64,000 nt of DNA from Pseudoalteromonas sp. H105 (lineage in GTDB: Bacteria > Pseudomonadota > Gammaproteobacteria > Enterobacterales > Alteromonadaceae): positions 16,375-80,374 of the forward strand of contig NZ_LOFH01000015.1 of NCBI RefSeq assembly GCF_001469215.1, given 5' to 3'. Shown piece after piece: positions 54,240 to 63,930 of the stretch. Both the position numbers and the translations under genes were made by a program. The notes beneath the pieces are model-generated. The model was given only the letters and a program-made list of their open reading frames with translations, made no database searches and was not told the origin of the DNA. Position 1 is the stretch's first letter, and the number at the start of each line of letters is the position of its first letter.

Positions 54240-56102
54240 TTAGTTATTGAATTGTTTTATACTCTGCAATATACCTTGTTCACAAAGGCCCATTTCAGCG
54301 TGCATTTGTGCTTGGGTACCATGCTTAATAAACTCATCGGGGATACCTAAATTAAGCATGTTTACCTTAGCCTTTATTGTGGCTAAATATTCATTTACTG
54401 CAGACCCTGCACCGCCAACTACTGCATTGTCTTCAAGAGTCACAAATGTAGAATGCTCTGCACACAGCTCATCAATTAGCTCGGTATCAAGTGGCTTAAC
54501 AAAGCGCATATCGATTAAGCTTGCGCTTAATTCATCGGCAGCAAGTTGTGCATTTTCAAGTAAAGTACCAAAGGATAAGATAGCAATCTTCTTGCCTTGC
54601 TTGATTACACGACCTTTACCAATTTCAAGTGCAGTCATTTGCTCGCTAATTTCACTATTGCCAGCACTGCCGCGAGGGTAACGTACAGCAACCGTTTGGT
54701 TACATTGATAGCCAGTGTAAAGCATTTGCCTGCATTCATTCGTATCACTAGGCGTCATGATAATCATATTTGGTATACAGCGCATGAAGCTTAGGTCGTA
54801 AGCGCCTTGGTGAGTTTCACCATCAGCTCCGACGATACCAGCACGGTCAATAGCGAACATTACTGGTAAATTTTGCAGTGCAACATCATGAATAAGCTGA
54901 TCATAAGCGCGTTGTAAAAAGCTTGAATAAATAGCAACAACCGGTTTAAGCCCTTCACATGCAAAACCCGCGGCCAGTGTTACGGCATGCTGCTCAGCAA
55001 TCGCAACATCAAAATATTGTTCTGGGTGTTCTTTCGAGAAACGAACCATACCAGAGCCTTCACGCATCGCCGGTGTAATAGCCATTAACTTGTTATCTTG
55101 GCTTGCCATGTCACACAGCCAATCACCAAATACTTTTGAAAACGTAGCTGCACCCGGTTTTGATTTTGGTAAGCTAGAGACCGCTGGGTCGAATTTTGGT
55201 ACGCCGTGGTACCCAATAGGATCGGCTTCGGCAGGTTTATACCCTTTACCTTTTTGCGTTTTTATATGCAGGAGCTGTGGACCTTTTAAGTTACGCATAT
55301 TGCGTAAGGTATCAACCAACATATTGACATCGTGACCATCAATCGGGCCAATATAATTGAGCCCCAACTCTTCAAAAAACGTCCCAGGAATAACCATTCC
55401 TTTAAGGTGCTCTTCCATTCGGCTAGCGAGCTCTTTGACTGGTGGTACACCTGAAAGTAACTTTTTGCTACCTTCGCGAATATTAGTGTAAAAGCTGCCA
55501 GATAAAATGCGTGCAAAATGATTTGTTAGTGCACCCACGTTTTCAGAAATCGACATTTCGTTATCATTTAAGATAATGAGCATATCTGATTTAACATCAC
55601 CTAAATGGTTCATTGCTTCAAACGCCATACCAGCCGTAATTGCACCATCACCAATTACAGCAACGGTTTTACGACCTTTCCCCTCTTTTTGTGCTGCGAT
55701 TGACATACCAAGGGCTGCTGAAATCGATGTACTTGAATGACCAACGCTAAAGGTGTCATATTCACTTTCACCGCGATAAGGAAATGGATGCAACCCATCT
55801 TTTTGTCGAATTGTATGCATTTGATCGCGTCGACCAGTCAAGATTTTATGAGGGTAAGCTTGATGGCCCACATCCCAAACGAGACGATCATCTGGTGTAT
55901 TATATACATAATGCAGCGCAACAGTGAGTTCAACAGTGCCTAAGCCAGAAGCCAAATGGCCACTGCTTTGTGATACTGAGTTCAGTAAATAGTCTCTCAG
56001 TTCATCACTAAATGCGGGCAGTTTATCTTGCGCTAAATCACGCAGTTGGGCTGGCTCTTCAACCAAACCTAATAATGGATACTTGTTACTATCAAGTGTC
56101 AT
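54240..56102 (-). CDS. dxs: 1-deoxy-D-xylulose-5-phosphate synthase
   Basis: Thiamine-diphosphate enzyme starting the MEP isoprenoid pathway, condensing pyruvate and glyceraldehyde-3-phosphate. 620 residues, the normal size. Motifs are WDVGHQAYPHKILTGR (catalytic His), VIGDGAITAGMAFEAMNHLG (TPP/Mg site), the second-domain AIAEQHAVTLAAGFA and DRAGIVGADGETHQGAYDLSF. AAGGAT lies about 12 bases before the ATG. It is 103 bases downstream of ispA in the same direction; the xseB-ispA-dxs order is the usual gammaproteobacterial isoprenoid cluster. Confidence 0.97.
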   Translation of the reverse strand: MTLDSNKYPLLGLVEEPAQLRDLAQDKLPAFSDELRDYLLNSVSQSSGHLASGLGTVELTVALHYVYNTPDDRLVWDVGHQAYPHKILTGRRDQMHTIRQKDGLHPFPYRGESEYDTFSVGHSSTSISAALGMSIAAQKEGKGRKTVAVIGDGAITAGMAFEAMNHLGDVKSDMLIILNDNEMSISENVGALTNHFARILSGSFYTNIREGSKKLLSGVPPVKELASRMEEHLKGMVIPGTFFEELGLNYIGPIDGHDVNMLVDTLRNMRNLKGPQLLHIKTQKGKGYKPAEADPIGYHGVPKFDPAVSSLPKSKPGAATFSKVFGDWLCDMASQDNKLMAITPAMREGSGMVRFSKEHPEQYFDVAIAEQHAVTLAAGFACEGLKPVVAIYSSFLQRAYDQLIHDVALQNLPVMFAIDRAGIVGADGETHQGAYDLSFMRCIPNMIIMTPSDTNECRQMLYTGYQCNQTVAVRYPRGSAGNSEISEQMTALEIGKGRVIKQGKKIAILSFGTLLENAQLAADELSASLIDMRFVKPLDTELIDELCAEHSTFVTLEDNAVVGGAGSAVNEYLATIKAKVNMLNLGIPDEFIKHGTQAQMHAEMGLCEQGILQSIKQFNN

Positions 56103-56205
56103 GATTTTTAATACATCCTTCGCTAACCAGAGATTATTATAGCGTATTGTTACTCTGATTTTTTAGTTATTTGTTTGTCTTTACTTGTGCGCCATTGTGT
56201 TTCAA

Positions 56206-57093
56206 TTAATGGTCACGTTCAACAATATACTCGGCTAAGCACTCAAGAGATTCGGTATTGGCATTAATATTGTCTAATGCCGTGAGTGCATGCTGCAATA
56301 ATAACTGGGCTTTTTCTTTTGCGCCCTCAAGTCCAAGCAGTGCCGGGTATGTGGCTTTATTTGCCGCTATATCTGAACCTTGGGGTTTGCCAAGAATAAA
56401 GGTATCGCCTTCAACATCAAGAATGTCATCTTGTACTTGAAAAGCTAAGCCAATGGATTCGCCAAAAATTTTTAATTGAGAAAACGTATATTCATCGGTC
56501 TTGGGTGCACATAATGCGCCTAATGTAATTGCACAATTGAGTAAGGCCCCCGTTTTGAGCTTGTGAATACGCTCCAGTGCTGATAACGAGACAACGTGAT
56601 CAGTCGCTGCAATATCCAGCGCTTGGCCTCCTACCATACCTTCAATACCTGACGCCTTGCTTAATGCCGCAATCATTTTAAGCTGTTGAGCTGCTGGTAC
56701 CTGAAATGAATGGTTAGCAATTAAATCAAAGGCCAGCGTTTGCAATGCATCACCGGCTAAAATAGCGTGAGCTTCACCATACACAATATGGCATGTTGGC
56801 CGACCTCGGCGTAAATCGTCATCATCCATCGCGGGTAAATCATCATGCACCAATGAATAACTGTGTATACATTCTATTGCTGCAGCCAGTACATCTAAAT
56901 CTTTTTTGTCTGCACCCAGCATTTTTCCTGTTTCATACACAAGAAAGGGGCGAATACGCTTACCACCATTCAATACCCCATAATGTGTCGCTTTTTTAAT
57001 GTTATTTTCAGTATCAAGAGGCAGTGAAAAGTAGTCATCTAATGTGGCTTCAACATCATGTTGTGCAATTTTGATCTGTTCTAAAATATGCAC
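56206..57093 (-). CDS. ispA: Geranyl/farnesyl diphosphate synthase
   Basis: Prenyl transferase that builds farnesyl diphosphate from C5 units; 295 residues. The first Asp-rich motif is DDLPAMDDDDLRRGRP and the second DDILDVEGD, with the GGKRIRPFLVYE substrate loop. It starts three bases after xseB ends, so the two are coupled. It supplies the pathway that begins with Dxs in the same operon. Confidence 0.96.
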   Translation of the reverse strand: MHILEQIKIAQHDVEATLDDYFSLPLDTENNIKKATHYGVLNGGKRIRPFLVYETGKMLGADKKDLDVLAAAIECIHSYSLVHDDLPAMDDDDLRRGRPTCHIVYGEAHAILAGDALQTLAFDLIANHSFQVPAAQQLKMIAALSKASGIEGMVGGQALDIAATDHVVSLSALERIHKLKTGALLNCAITLGALCAPKTDEYTFSQLKIFGESIGLAFQVQDDILDVEGDTFILGKPQGSDIAANKATYPALLGLEGAKEKAQLLLQHALTALDNINANTESLECLAEYIVERDH

Positions 57094-57096
57094 TGA

Positions 57097-57339
57097 TTAA
57101 TCCAAGTCATTTTTAAAGTTAGTAAGCGGTGACTCAGGGTCATTGCCCATCAAAATCGCCACTTTTTGTTCTGCTTGTTGTAATTTACTTGATGATGCAT
57201 TTGCCAGCGCAATGCCTCGTTCAAATTGCTTTAAAGACTGCTCAAGCGATAAATCACCTTGCTCCATGTCGGTGACGATTATCGTTAATTCTTCAAGCGC
57301 TTGCTCAAAGCTCAAATTTTCAGGTTTTTTAGTCGCCAT
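57097..57339 (-). CDS. xseB: Exodeoxyribonuclease VII small subunit
   Basis: An 80-residue helical subunit of exonuclease VII. LSFEQALEELTIIVTDMEQGDLSLEQSLKQFERGI is the typical coiled pattern, with the conserved LEQSLxxFERG motif. The large subunit is not in the window, as usual. First gene of the xseB-ispA-dxs unit. Confidence 0.95.
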   Translation of the reverse strand: MATKKPENLSFEQALEELTIIVTDMEQGDLSLEQSLKQFERGIALANASSSKLQQAEQKVAILMGNDPESPLTNFKNDLD

Positions 57340-57638
57340 CGTGGGTTCAACTTAGATGATATGAAAGTGAGGCCAATTTTAGGGGGAATGCTAAACTAGG
57401 TCAAAGACTGATGCGTTTTTTTTATTTATTTACGTATTATTGTTTATTTATTTTACCTAAGCCTATGCTTAAACCTTGCAGGTTAAGGCGGTTAGATTAA
57501 AATAACGATAGAAAGATAGGTTTCAACCAGATTAATTCATGTAAATGATTTAAGTATTTCAATCTATTGCCGATAAGCAGTTAATAATAAAAGTTTGTTA
57601 TGCAAAATAGCATTGTATCAATTCCTCTGGAGGGGTAA

Positions 57639-58406
57639 GTGGATTTAGCAACCATTATAGGTATTCTCGGGGCAATTGGCTTAATCGTAATGTCGATGGT
57701 GCAAAGTAGTAACGGTGAAGTTGCTATGTTTTATAATACGCCATCAGTTGTCATCGTTTTTGGCGGTTCGATTTTTATCGTACTGTCTAATTACACCATG
57801 GGCCAGTTTTTAGGCATTGGTAAAGTATGCGCTAAAGCATTCATGTTTAAAATTGAATCACCAGAAGAGCTTATTGAAAAAGCTGTTGAGCTTGCTGATT
57901 CAGCTCGTAAAGGGGGGTTTTTGGCTCTTGAAGAGGCTGAGATTCCCAATGGTTTTATGCGTAAAGGCGTTGATATGCTTGTAGATGGCCATGATGCTGA
58001 CGTTGTTCGCGCAACACTTCAAAAAGATATCTCACTTACTTCTACACGTCACGAATCGGGAGCTGGACTATTCAAAGCCCTTGCTGACATTGCACCTGCA
58101 ATGGGAATGATTGGTACATTGATTGGTTTGGTAGCCATGTTATCAAATATGGATGATCCAAAAGCAATCGGACCAGCAATGGCAGTTGCGTTATTGACCA
58201 CCTTATATGGGGCCTTTTTAGCAAACGTTATTGCGATACCTATTCAAGTTAAGCTTGAGCTTCGTAAGGAAGAAGAAGCAATGAATCAACGTCTAATTTT
58301 AGATGCCGTTTTAGGAATTCAAGATGGTCAAAATCCAAAAGTCATTGAAGGGATTTTAAAGAATTACCTCGCTGAATCTAAGCGTAACATAGACACTGAG
58401 GAGTAA
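57639..58406 (+). CDS. pomA: Flagellar motor stator protein PomA
   Basis: Inner-membrane component of the sodium-driven stator, 255 residues with four membrane helices. The GTG start has GGAGGGG five bases upstream, as in other pomA genes. The start DLATIIGILGAIGLIVMSM, the cytoplasmic loop with charged rotor-contact residues (about 85-135), and GMIGTLIGLVAMLSNMDDP with ALLTTLYGAFLANVIAIP in helices 3 and 4 are clear. It is immediately followed by pomB. Confidence 0.95.
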   Translation: MDLATIIGILGAIGLIVMSMVQSSNGEVAMFYNTPSVVIVFGGSIFIVLSNYTMGQFLGIGKVCAKAFMFKIESPEELIEKAVELADSARKGGFLALEEAEIPNGFMRKGVDMLVDGHDADVVRATLQKDISLTSTRHESGAGLFKALADIAPAMGMIGTLIGLVAMLSNMDDPKAIGPAMAVALLTTLYGAFLANVIAIPIQVKLELRKEEEAMNQRLILDAVLGIQDGQNPKVIEGILKNYLAESKRNIDTEE

Positions 58407-58408
58407 GC

Positions 58409-59329
58409 ATGTCCGATGAAGAGTGTAAATGTCCCCCTCCTGGGTTACCTGCTTGGATGGGGACATTCGCTGATTTAATGTCATTGTTAATGTGCTTTTT
58501 TGTACTCTTGCTCGCATTTTCAGAGATGGACGTGCTTAAATTTAAACAAATTGCGGGATCAATGAAATTTGCATTCGGTGTGCAAAATAAAATTGAAGTG
58601 AAAGATATACCAAAAGGCACCTCCGTTATTGCGATGGAGTTTACTCCAGGAAAACCTGAGCCCACTCCAATTGAAACCATACAACAGCAAACGGTTGAGA
58701 TGACTCAACAAATGCTAGAATTTCAAGCGGGTGATGAAAGTTCCGCCGGCGGGCGTCAGGAACAGCGTGGAAATAAACGCGGTGGTGAATCACAAAGTAC
58801 TGCACAACAGCAGGCTTCAGAACAATCTACATCGGCAGCTGATCAGGAGCAAGTCAACGAACTCGTTAAGAAAATTGCGCAGCAATTAGAGCAACAAATT
58901 ATGGATGGCGCTGTAGAGCTTGAATCATTAGGTCAACAAATAATTATTCGTATCCGAGAGAATGGGTCATTCCCATCCGGCAGTGCGTTTTTACAGCCTC
59001 GTTTTAAACCAATTATTCAAGATATAGCGACTTTATTAAAAGACGTACCAGGTGAAATTACGGTGTCAGGTCATACAGATGACTTCCAAGTGTCAAATGA
59101 GTTGTATACAAACAACTGGGATCTGTCGTCTAAGCGTGCTGTAGCAGTTGCAACAGAAATGCAAAAAGCGCAGGGGTTTGATAAAAGTAGAATGGCTGTT
59201 GTAGGCCATGCTGAAACTCGCCCATTGGTACCTAATGAAACCGATGCTGACAGACGCAGAAACCGACGCGTTGAAATCTCAATCATGCAAGGTAAAGCAA
59301 AAGAGTCAGATCCTATAGAAATAAGGTAA
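58409..59329 (+). CDS. pomB: Flagellar motor stator protein PomB
   Basis: Sodium-channel and peptidoglycan-anchoring stator subunit, 306 residues. One membrane helix (PAWMGTFADLMSLLMCFFVLLL) carries the ion-binding Asp at about residue 22. A long plug and linker region, rich in Gln/Ser, spans about 75-160. The C-terminal OmpA-like domain reads VSGHTDDFQVSNELYTNNWDLSSKRAVAV with RRNRRVEI. ATG two bases after the pomA stop, with GAGGAG. Confidence 0.96.
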   Translation: MSDEECKCPPPGLPAWMGTFADLMSLLMCFFVLLLAFSEMDVLKFKQIAGSMKFAFGVQNKIEVKDIPKGTSVIAMEFTPGKPEPTPIETIQQQTVEMTQQMLEFQAGDESSAGGRQEQRGNKRGGESQSTAQQQASEQSTSAADQEQVNELVKKIAQQLEQQIMDGAVELESLGQQIIIRIRENGSFPSGSAFLQPRFKPIIQDIATLLKDVPGEITVSGHTDDFQVSNELYTNNWDLSSKRAVAVATEMQKAQGFDKSRMAVVGHAETRPLVPNETDADRRRNRRVEISIMQGKAKESDPIEIR

Positions 59330-59482
59330 TTTTTATAGATTTATAACCTTTTTATAGGCGGTATTTGGTTGTGTTTATAAAGTAACACATTAAGTTTATG
59401 TTACTTTGGACGGTATTTTCCGGCTTGAGGCACAGTGGATACCTTTAAATCTATGTAATCAATAATACAATGTGCTAAAGTA

Positions 59483-59498
59483 CTGTTTATATAAACAG
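59483..59498. promoter_or_regulatory. LexA-type (SOS) box upstream of topB
   Basis: CTGTTTATATAAACAG has perfect CTGT and ACAG half-sites and is a full inverted repeat. With flanks it matches 17 of 20 positions of the E. coli LexA consensus TACTGTATATATATACAGTA. It ends 13 bases before the topB start codon, just upstream of the ribosome-binding site. Confidence 0.8.
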
Positions 59499-59511
59499 TG
59501 TGGAGCATTTT

Positions 59512-61422
59512 GTGAAACTGTATATCGCTGAAAAACCTTCATTGGGTCGTGCTATCGCCGATGCACTTCCTAAACCCCATAAAAAGCATGATGGTTATAT
59601 TGAAGTCGCTAATGGCGATTGTGTGTCATGGTGTATAGGGCACTTGCTCGAACAAGCAGAGCCAGACGACTACAATGCACAATTTAAGAAGTGGCGATTT
59701 GACGATTTACCTATAGTGCCAGAACAATGGCAGTTGAAAGCTAAATCAAAAACTCGAAAGCAACTATCTGTTTTGAAAAAGTTAATCAAACAGGCTACGC
59801 AGCTAGTTCACGCTGGTGATCCTGATAGAGAGGGGCAATTACTGGTTGATGAAGTCATTGATCAAGTAAAACTATCGATAACAAAAAAGCAGCACACTCA
59901 ACGTTTATTGATCAGCGATTTAAATGTTAGTGCGGTAAAAAAAGCCCTCAACAATATGAAGTCAAATCGTGACTTTATCCCTCTAAGTGTTTCTGCTTTA
60001 GCACGCTCCCGCGCTGATTGGTTATTTGGTATGAACTTAACCCGTGCATATACTTTAGCAGGGCAAAAAGCGGGGTTTGGTAATGTGCTTTCTGTTGGGC
60101 GTGTACAAACACCTATTTTAGGGTTAGTAGTAAATCGTGATAATGAAATTGCTAATTTTGTAGCAAAACCATTTTATGAAGTGTTTGCTTATTTAAATAC
60201 GGGGGAGCAACAAAGTTTCACCGCTAAGTGGCAACCAAGCAAGGCATGTGAGCCTTATCAAGATGAAGAAGGGCGAGTACTTCATAGAGGCCTTGCAGAA
60301 AATGTCGTATCAAGAATAGCGGGACAAAAAGGCGAAGTTACGGCACTTGAGCAAAAACAAAAGAAACAACAAGCCCCTTTACCCTATAATTTGTCAGCCT
60401 TGCAAATTGATGCTGCAAAAGCGTTCACAATGCCAGCACAAAAAGTGTTAGATATTTGCCAAACTTTATATGAACGCCATAAGCTTATCACCTACCCGCG
60501 TTCCGATAACCGCTATTTGCCAAAAGATCATCATCAAGAAGCTAGTAGTATTATAAAAGCAATAGCGACCAATGGTGGCCAAAGTGAAGTCAGTTGTAAT
60601 GCGGCAGAACCAGCAAGGCGCAGCAAGTGCTTTAATGATGCAAAAGTCGCTGCGCACCATGCAATAATTCCAACCGCTAAACTATTAAAATCAGCAAACT
60701 TGAGTAGCGATGAGATAAAAGTGTATGGCTTGATATGTCGTCATTATCTCATCCAGTTCTACCCTGATTATGTATTTAATGAAACAAAGGTTGAGGTAAC
60801 TATTGCTGGTGGTCTATTTAAAGCGAATGCAAAACAAGAGATCAGCTTAGGTTTTAAAGTTCTAATGGGTAAATCAGAGCTAAAAGATCTGCAAACTTTA
60901 CCGCCGTTAGTTAAAGGGCAAATGCTTAACTGTAGCCATGGCGAAGTGGTTGATAAAATGACGACCCCGCCTGCGCATTTTACCGATGCAACCTTGTTAA
61001 GTGCCATGACGGGAATAAGTCGCTATGTGAAAAACCCTGACATCAAAAGAATTCTTAAAGACACCGATGGCTTAGGTACTGAAGCAACGCGTGCAGGTAT
61101 TTTAGAATTATTATTCAGACGCCGATTTTTACAACGCCAAGGTAAAATCATTTTAGCCACTGAAACAGGAAAAGCCCTCATAGGTGTATTACCGGAAGGT
61201 CTAGCAAGCCCAGATCTAACGGCAAAATGGGAAGCCTCATTAGGTGACATTGCAGAACAGCGTATGAGCTACCAACAGTTTTTAACTCCGTTATTAAACG
61301 ATTTAGCACATTTTATCGGTCAAGCAGGGCAATGTAATAGCCAAGCCTTTGCACAATTACCAAAAACGCCGCAAAAGCGACGTTTTAAAAGAAAGGCTAA
61401 ACCAAAATCAAAGTCGGCCTAG
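59512..61422 (+). CDS. topB: DNA topoisomerase III
   Basis: Type IA topoisomerase that decatenates and relaxes single-stranded or negatively supercoiled DNA; 636 residues. I start at the GTG at 59512, giving MKLYIAEKPSLGRAIADAL, with GGAG six bases upstream; the GTG at 59500 would add four residues. The TOPRIM domain has HAGDPDREGQLLVDEV with the metal-binding acidic triad. The catalytic Tyr328 is in LITYPRSDNRYLP. The tail (KRRFKRKAKPKSKSA) is strongly basic and probably binds DNA. A LexA-like box precedes it, so SOS control is possible. Convergent with the M20 gene, 13 bases away. Confidence 0.96.
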   Translation: MKLYIAEKPSLGRAIADALPKPHKKHDGYIEVANGDCVSWCIGHLLEQAEPDDYNAQFKKWRFDDLPIVPEQWQLKAKSKTRKQLSVLKKLIKQATQLVHAGDPDREGQLLVDEVIDQVKLSITKKQHTQRLLISDLNVSAVKKALNNMKSNRDFIPLSVSALARSRADWLFGMNLTRAYTLAGQKAGFGNVLSVGRVQTPILGLVVNRDNEIANFVAKPFYEVFAYLNTGEQQSFTAKWQPSKACEPYQDEEGRVLHRGLAENVVSRIAGQKGEVTALEQKQKKQQAPLPYNLSALQIDAAKAFTMPAQKVLDICQTLYERHKLITYPRSDNRYLPKDHHQEASSIIKAIATNGGQSEVSCNAAEPARRSKCFNDAKVAAHHAIIPTAKLLKSANLSSDEIKVYGLICRHYLIQFYPDYVFNETKVEVTIAGGLFKANAKQEISLGFKVLMGKSELKDLQTLPPLVKGQMLNCSHGEVVDKMTTPPAHFTDATLLSAMTGISRYVKNPDIKRILKDTDGLGTEATRAGILELLFRRRFLQRQGKIILATETGKALIGVLPEGLASPDLTAKWEASLGDIAEQRMSYQQFLTPLLNDLAHFIGQAGQCNSQAFAQLPKTPQKRRFKRKAKPKSKSA

Positions 61423-61435
61423 TTACAAAGTCGAT

Positions 61436-62746
61436 TTAGTTATTAAACAGCGCAACGGCTGCATTACTCATCGCTTTAATACCTGTAGGTAAGGCGACTT
61501 TGTAATCAGGGGCGAACTTACTCGAATGCAATGACGGTAGAGTTTGCCCAGATTTTTTTGCTGCAATATATTGAGATTGCTCTACGCCACCGAGCCAAAA
61601 TAACGTGATAGGAATATTTTGTTCGGTTCGGCCATATAAACCAAAGTCTTCACCTGCCATAACGGCTTGTGTTTCTAGCACGTTATCTTTACCTATGGCT
61701 GATCTAATAGCACTGCGTACAATATTTGTTTGCTCAGGGCTATTATATGTTGATGGAATTGACTCATCTTCATGTACATATACTTCTGGCATAAGCGACT
61801 TGTCTAAGCCTGCGCTCAATGCAATTCCTTGTGAGATTCGTTTAATAGCGGCAATCTGCTGCAAACGTACCTCAGGGTTATAGCTACGTAATGTAAGTTG
61901 TAGTTTTACTTGGTCAGAGATCACATTGTGCTTAGAGCCGCCATGAATAGAGCCAACGGTTATAACTGAAGGCTCTAATGGGGAGAGCTCTCGGCTAGTA
62001 ACAGTCTGTAGTGCTAATACAATACGTGATGCAATAACGACAGGGTCAATAGTGGTGTGAGGGTAAGCACCATGTCCGCCTTTACCCTTTACAGTGATAT
62101 CAACAGAGTCAACACTGGCCATAGTGTATTCGTTTTTCATACTCACTTTACCAGCGGGAACACTAGCGCTAACATGTAAGGCTACCACGTGATCAGGTGT
62201 AGGGAACTTAGAGAATAAACCTTCTTTTAGCATTGCTTTTGCACCACCACCAACTTCTTCAGCAGGTTGCGCGACCATCATTAATGTTCCCTGCCATGAA
62301 TCTTTATGCTTAACGAGCTGTTGTGCCGTGCCAACAAATGAACTCATATGAATATCATGACCACAGCCATGCATAACACCCACATTCGCGCCATCGTCAT
62401 TTACTACCGTGACTTTTGACGCATATGACTTACCCGTTTGTTCAGTTATAGGAAGGCCATCGGTATCAGTACGGATCATTACTGTTGGGCCATTACCGTT
62501 TTCATAAATACCTACTACGCCAAATCCACCGACATTATCAGTAACATCGAATCCAATTTGCTTTAATTGCCGTGAAATCTTCTGACCTGTTTGTTGCTCG
62601 TGGTATGAAAGCTCGGGAGATTGATGCAAATCTAAATAAAGCTTTTCGATAGCGGGCATGGCTTTATCGAGATTGAGATCTAACGTTGTGGCACTTGTAA
62701 ACGGGCTAATAAAAAGTAAGGCTGCATATATTTTGTGAAATTTCAT
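61436..62746 (-). CDS. M20 family amidohydrolase, exported
   Basis: A 436-residue metal-dependent amidase/carboxypeptidase-type hydrolase, with a signal peptide ending near PFTSATT (residue 20). Features of the AmhX/HipO group are LHQSPELSYHEQQT, MHGCGHDIHMSSFVGTAQ (metal ligands), QPAEEVGGGAKAML (Glu-Glu pair) and KGKGGHGAYPHTTIDPV. It likely hydrolyses N-acyl amino acids or dipeptide-like substrates in the periplasm. Monocistronic, with no visible terminator in the short gap to topB. Confidence 0.9.
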   Translation of the reverse strand: MKFHKIYAALLFISPFTSATTLDLNLDKAMPAIEKLYLDLHQSPELSYHEQQTGQKISRQLKQIGFDVTDNVGGFGVVGIYENGNGPTVMIRTDTDGLPITEQTGKSYASKVTVVNDDGANVGVMHGCGHDIHMSSFVGTAQQLVKHKDSWQGTLMMVAQPAEEVGGGAKAMLKEGLFSKFPTPDHVVALHVSASVPAGKVSMKNEYTMASVDSVDITVKGKGGHGAYPHTTIDPVVIASRIVLALQTVTSRELSPLEPSVITVGSIHGGSKHNVISDQVKLQLTLRSYNPEVRLQQIAAIKRISQGIALSAGLDKSLMPEVYVHEDESIPSTYNSPEQTNIVRSAIRSAIGKDNVLETQAVMAGEDFGLYGRTEQNIPITLFWLGGVEQSQYIAAKKSGQTLPSLHSSKFAPDYKVALPTGIKAMSNAAVALFNN

Positions 62747-62831
62747 AAAAGACCTTTTGGGTGGTGGCTTGTAATTATTGTTATCGACACCATATAAAAC
62801 CTTAAATAGTCTGATATGGCAATCAATCGCA

Positions 62832-63689
62832 ATGAATAATATGGTAAATGTTAATCCACAAAACCTTCAGCAAGTATTAGGTGAAACCTCACAAGAGAAA
62901 CTTGTATTACTTAGTTTCTATTCTGCACAAAGCCCTGAGTGTCAATCGCAAGCTGCTATTTTAGAAAAAATTGCCAGTGATTATGGCGATCACTTACTTG
63001 TTGCTACACTTGATTGCGATGTAGAGCAACAGTTAGCAGCACAACTAGCGCAGCAAATAGGTTTGCAAACACTACCAACGCTTGTGTTTTTAAAAGACTC
63101 CGCCCCTGTAGATATGTTGCCTGGTGCACAAACAGAGCAACAAGTTAGAGAGGTTTTATCAAAGCACTTACCGGCACAACATGAGTTGTTATTAGAACAA
63201 GCAAAGCAGGCTCTCGTTGCGCAAGACTTAAATAGTGCATTTAATTATGCAAAGCAGGCTTACGAATTAGATACGACTAATGCACGCATTAAATTAGTGT
63301 TAGCAGATATTTGTATTCAAATTCATAAATTAGACGATGCACAAGCTTTGCTTGATACAGTTGAAGATAGTGAACGTGATGCGTATTACACAAATATTCG
63401 TGCTAAGTGCGAACAAGCGCTTGAAGCAACAGATTCGCCAGAGATAAAAGCTTTGCAGTTAAAAGCAGAGCAACATCCGAATGATTTAGAGCTCAAACTT
63501 GAGCTAGCTGCTGCACTTAATACCGCGGGCCGTAAAGAAGAAGCATTAGAGACATTGTTTAATATTTTAAAGAAAGATTTAAACTTTTCAGATGCCAAAG
63601 CAACATTTCTTGAAGTTATAGCATCATTACCTGATGGCGATAGCTTAGCATCTAAATATAGAAGAAAGCTTTACAGCATACTGTATTAA
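62832..63689 (+). CDS. cnoX: Chaperedoxin CnoX (YbbN-like thioredoxin-TPR protein)
   Basis: A 285-residue protein: N-terminal thioredoxin fold (about 1-105) and C-terminal tetratricopeptide helices (about 118-285). The redox site reads SPEC, so the first Cys of CxxC is replaced by Ser, as in the SQHC of E. coli YbbN; it is a holdase with a single Cys that may form mixed disulfides, not an oxidoreductase. TLPTLVFLKDS holds the cis-Pro. ATG 62832 and 62841 are both possible; neither has a strong ribosome-binding site. A terminator follows. Confidence 0.9.
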   Translation: MNNMVNVNPQNLQQVLGETSQEKLVLLSFYSAQSPECQSQAAILEKIASDYGDHLLVATLDCDVEQQLAAQLAQQIGLQTLPTLVFLKDSAPVDMLPGAQTEQQVREVLSKHLPAQHELLLEQAKQALVAQDLNSAFNYAKQAYELDTTNARIKLVLADICIQIHKLDDAQALLDTVEDSERDAYYTNIRAKCEQALEATDSPEIKALQLKAEQHPNDLELKLELAAALNTAGRKEEALETLFNILKKDLNFSDAKATFLEVIASLPDGDSLASKYRRKLYSILY

Positions 63690-63712
63690 TTAATTTTATA
63701 GATTATAAACTC

Positions 63713-63741
63713 AAGCGCCGTAAATTAATGGCGCTTTTTTT
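63713..63741 (+). terminator. Terminator of cnoX
   Basis: AAGCGCC (63713-63719) pairs with GGCGCTT (63730-63736) over a 10-nt loop, followed by a T-run. It lies 24 bases past the stop. Confidence 0.85.
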
Positions 63742-63896
63742 ATATATAAAACTTGATAAATACATAAATTAGACAATACTTAAATTCCTCTCGAGAAATA
63801 TTGCTGACAATTTAGTCAGTAAATAGCATGTTTTAGATGTTTTAGTTTGTTTTTTAAGCGAACGAACTGTTTTTTAAAGTTTCTGAATAAAAACGC

Positions 63897-63924
63897 TTGC
63901 GTAAAAATCTGTTCTCCCTATAAT
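63897..63924 (+). promoter_or_regulatory. Ribosomal RNA operon P1-type promoter
   Basis: -35 TTGCGT (63897-63902) and a perfect -10 TATAAT (63919-63924), 16-bp spacer, then a GC-rich discriminator GCGACCCC typical of stringently controlled rrn promoters. Upstream 63830-63895 is strongly A/T-rich, like an UP element. The following CACTGAGACGG matches rrn leaders such as E. coli CACTGACACGG. Confidence 0.85.
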
Positions 63925-63930
63925 GCGACC

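Noticed and set aside
54240..56102. Plus-strand frame of 144 codons opposite dxs
   Set aside because: Antisense shadow of a conserved enzyme gene; Ser/Cys-rich composition typical of such shadows.
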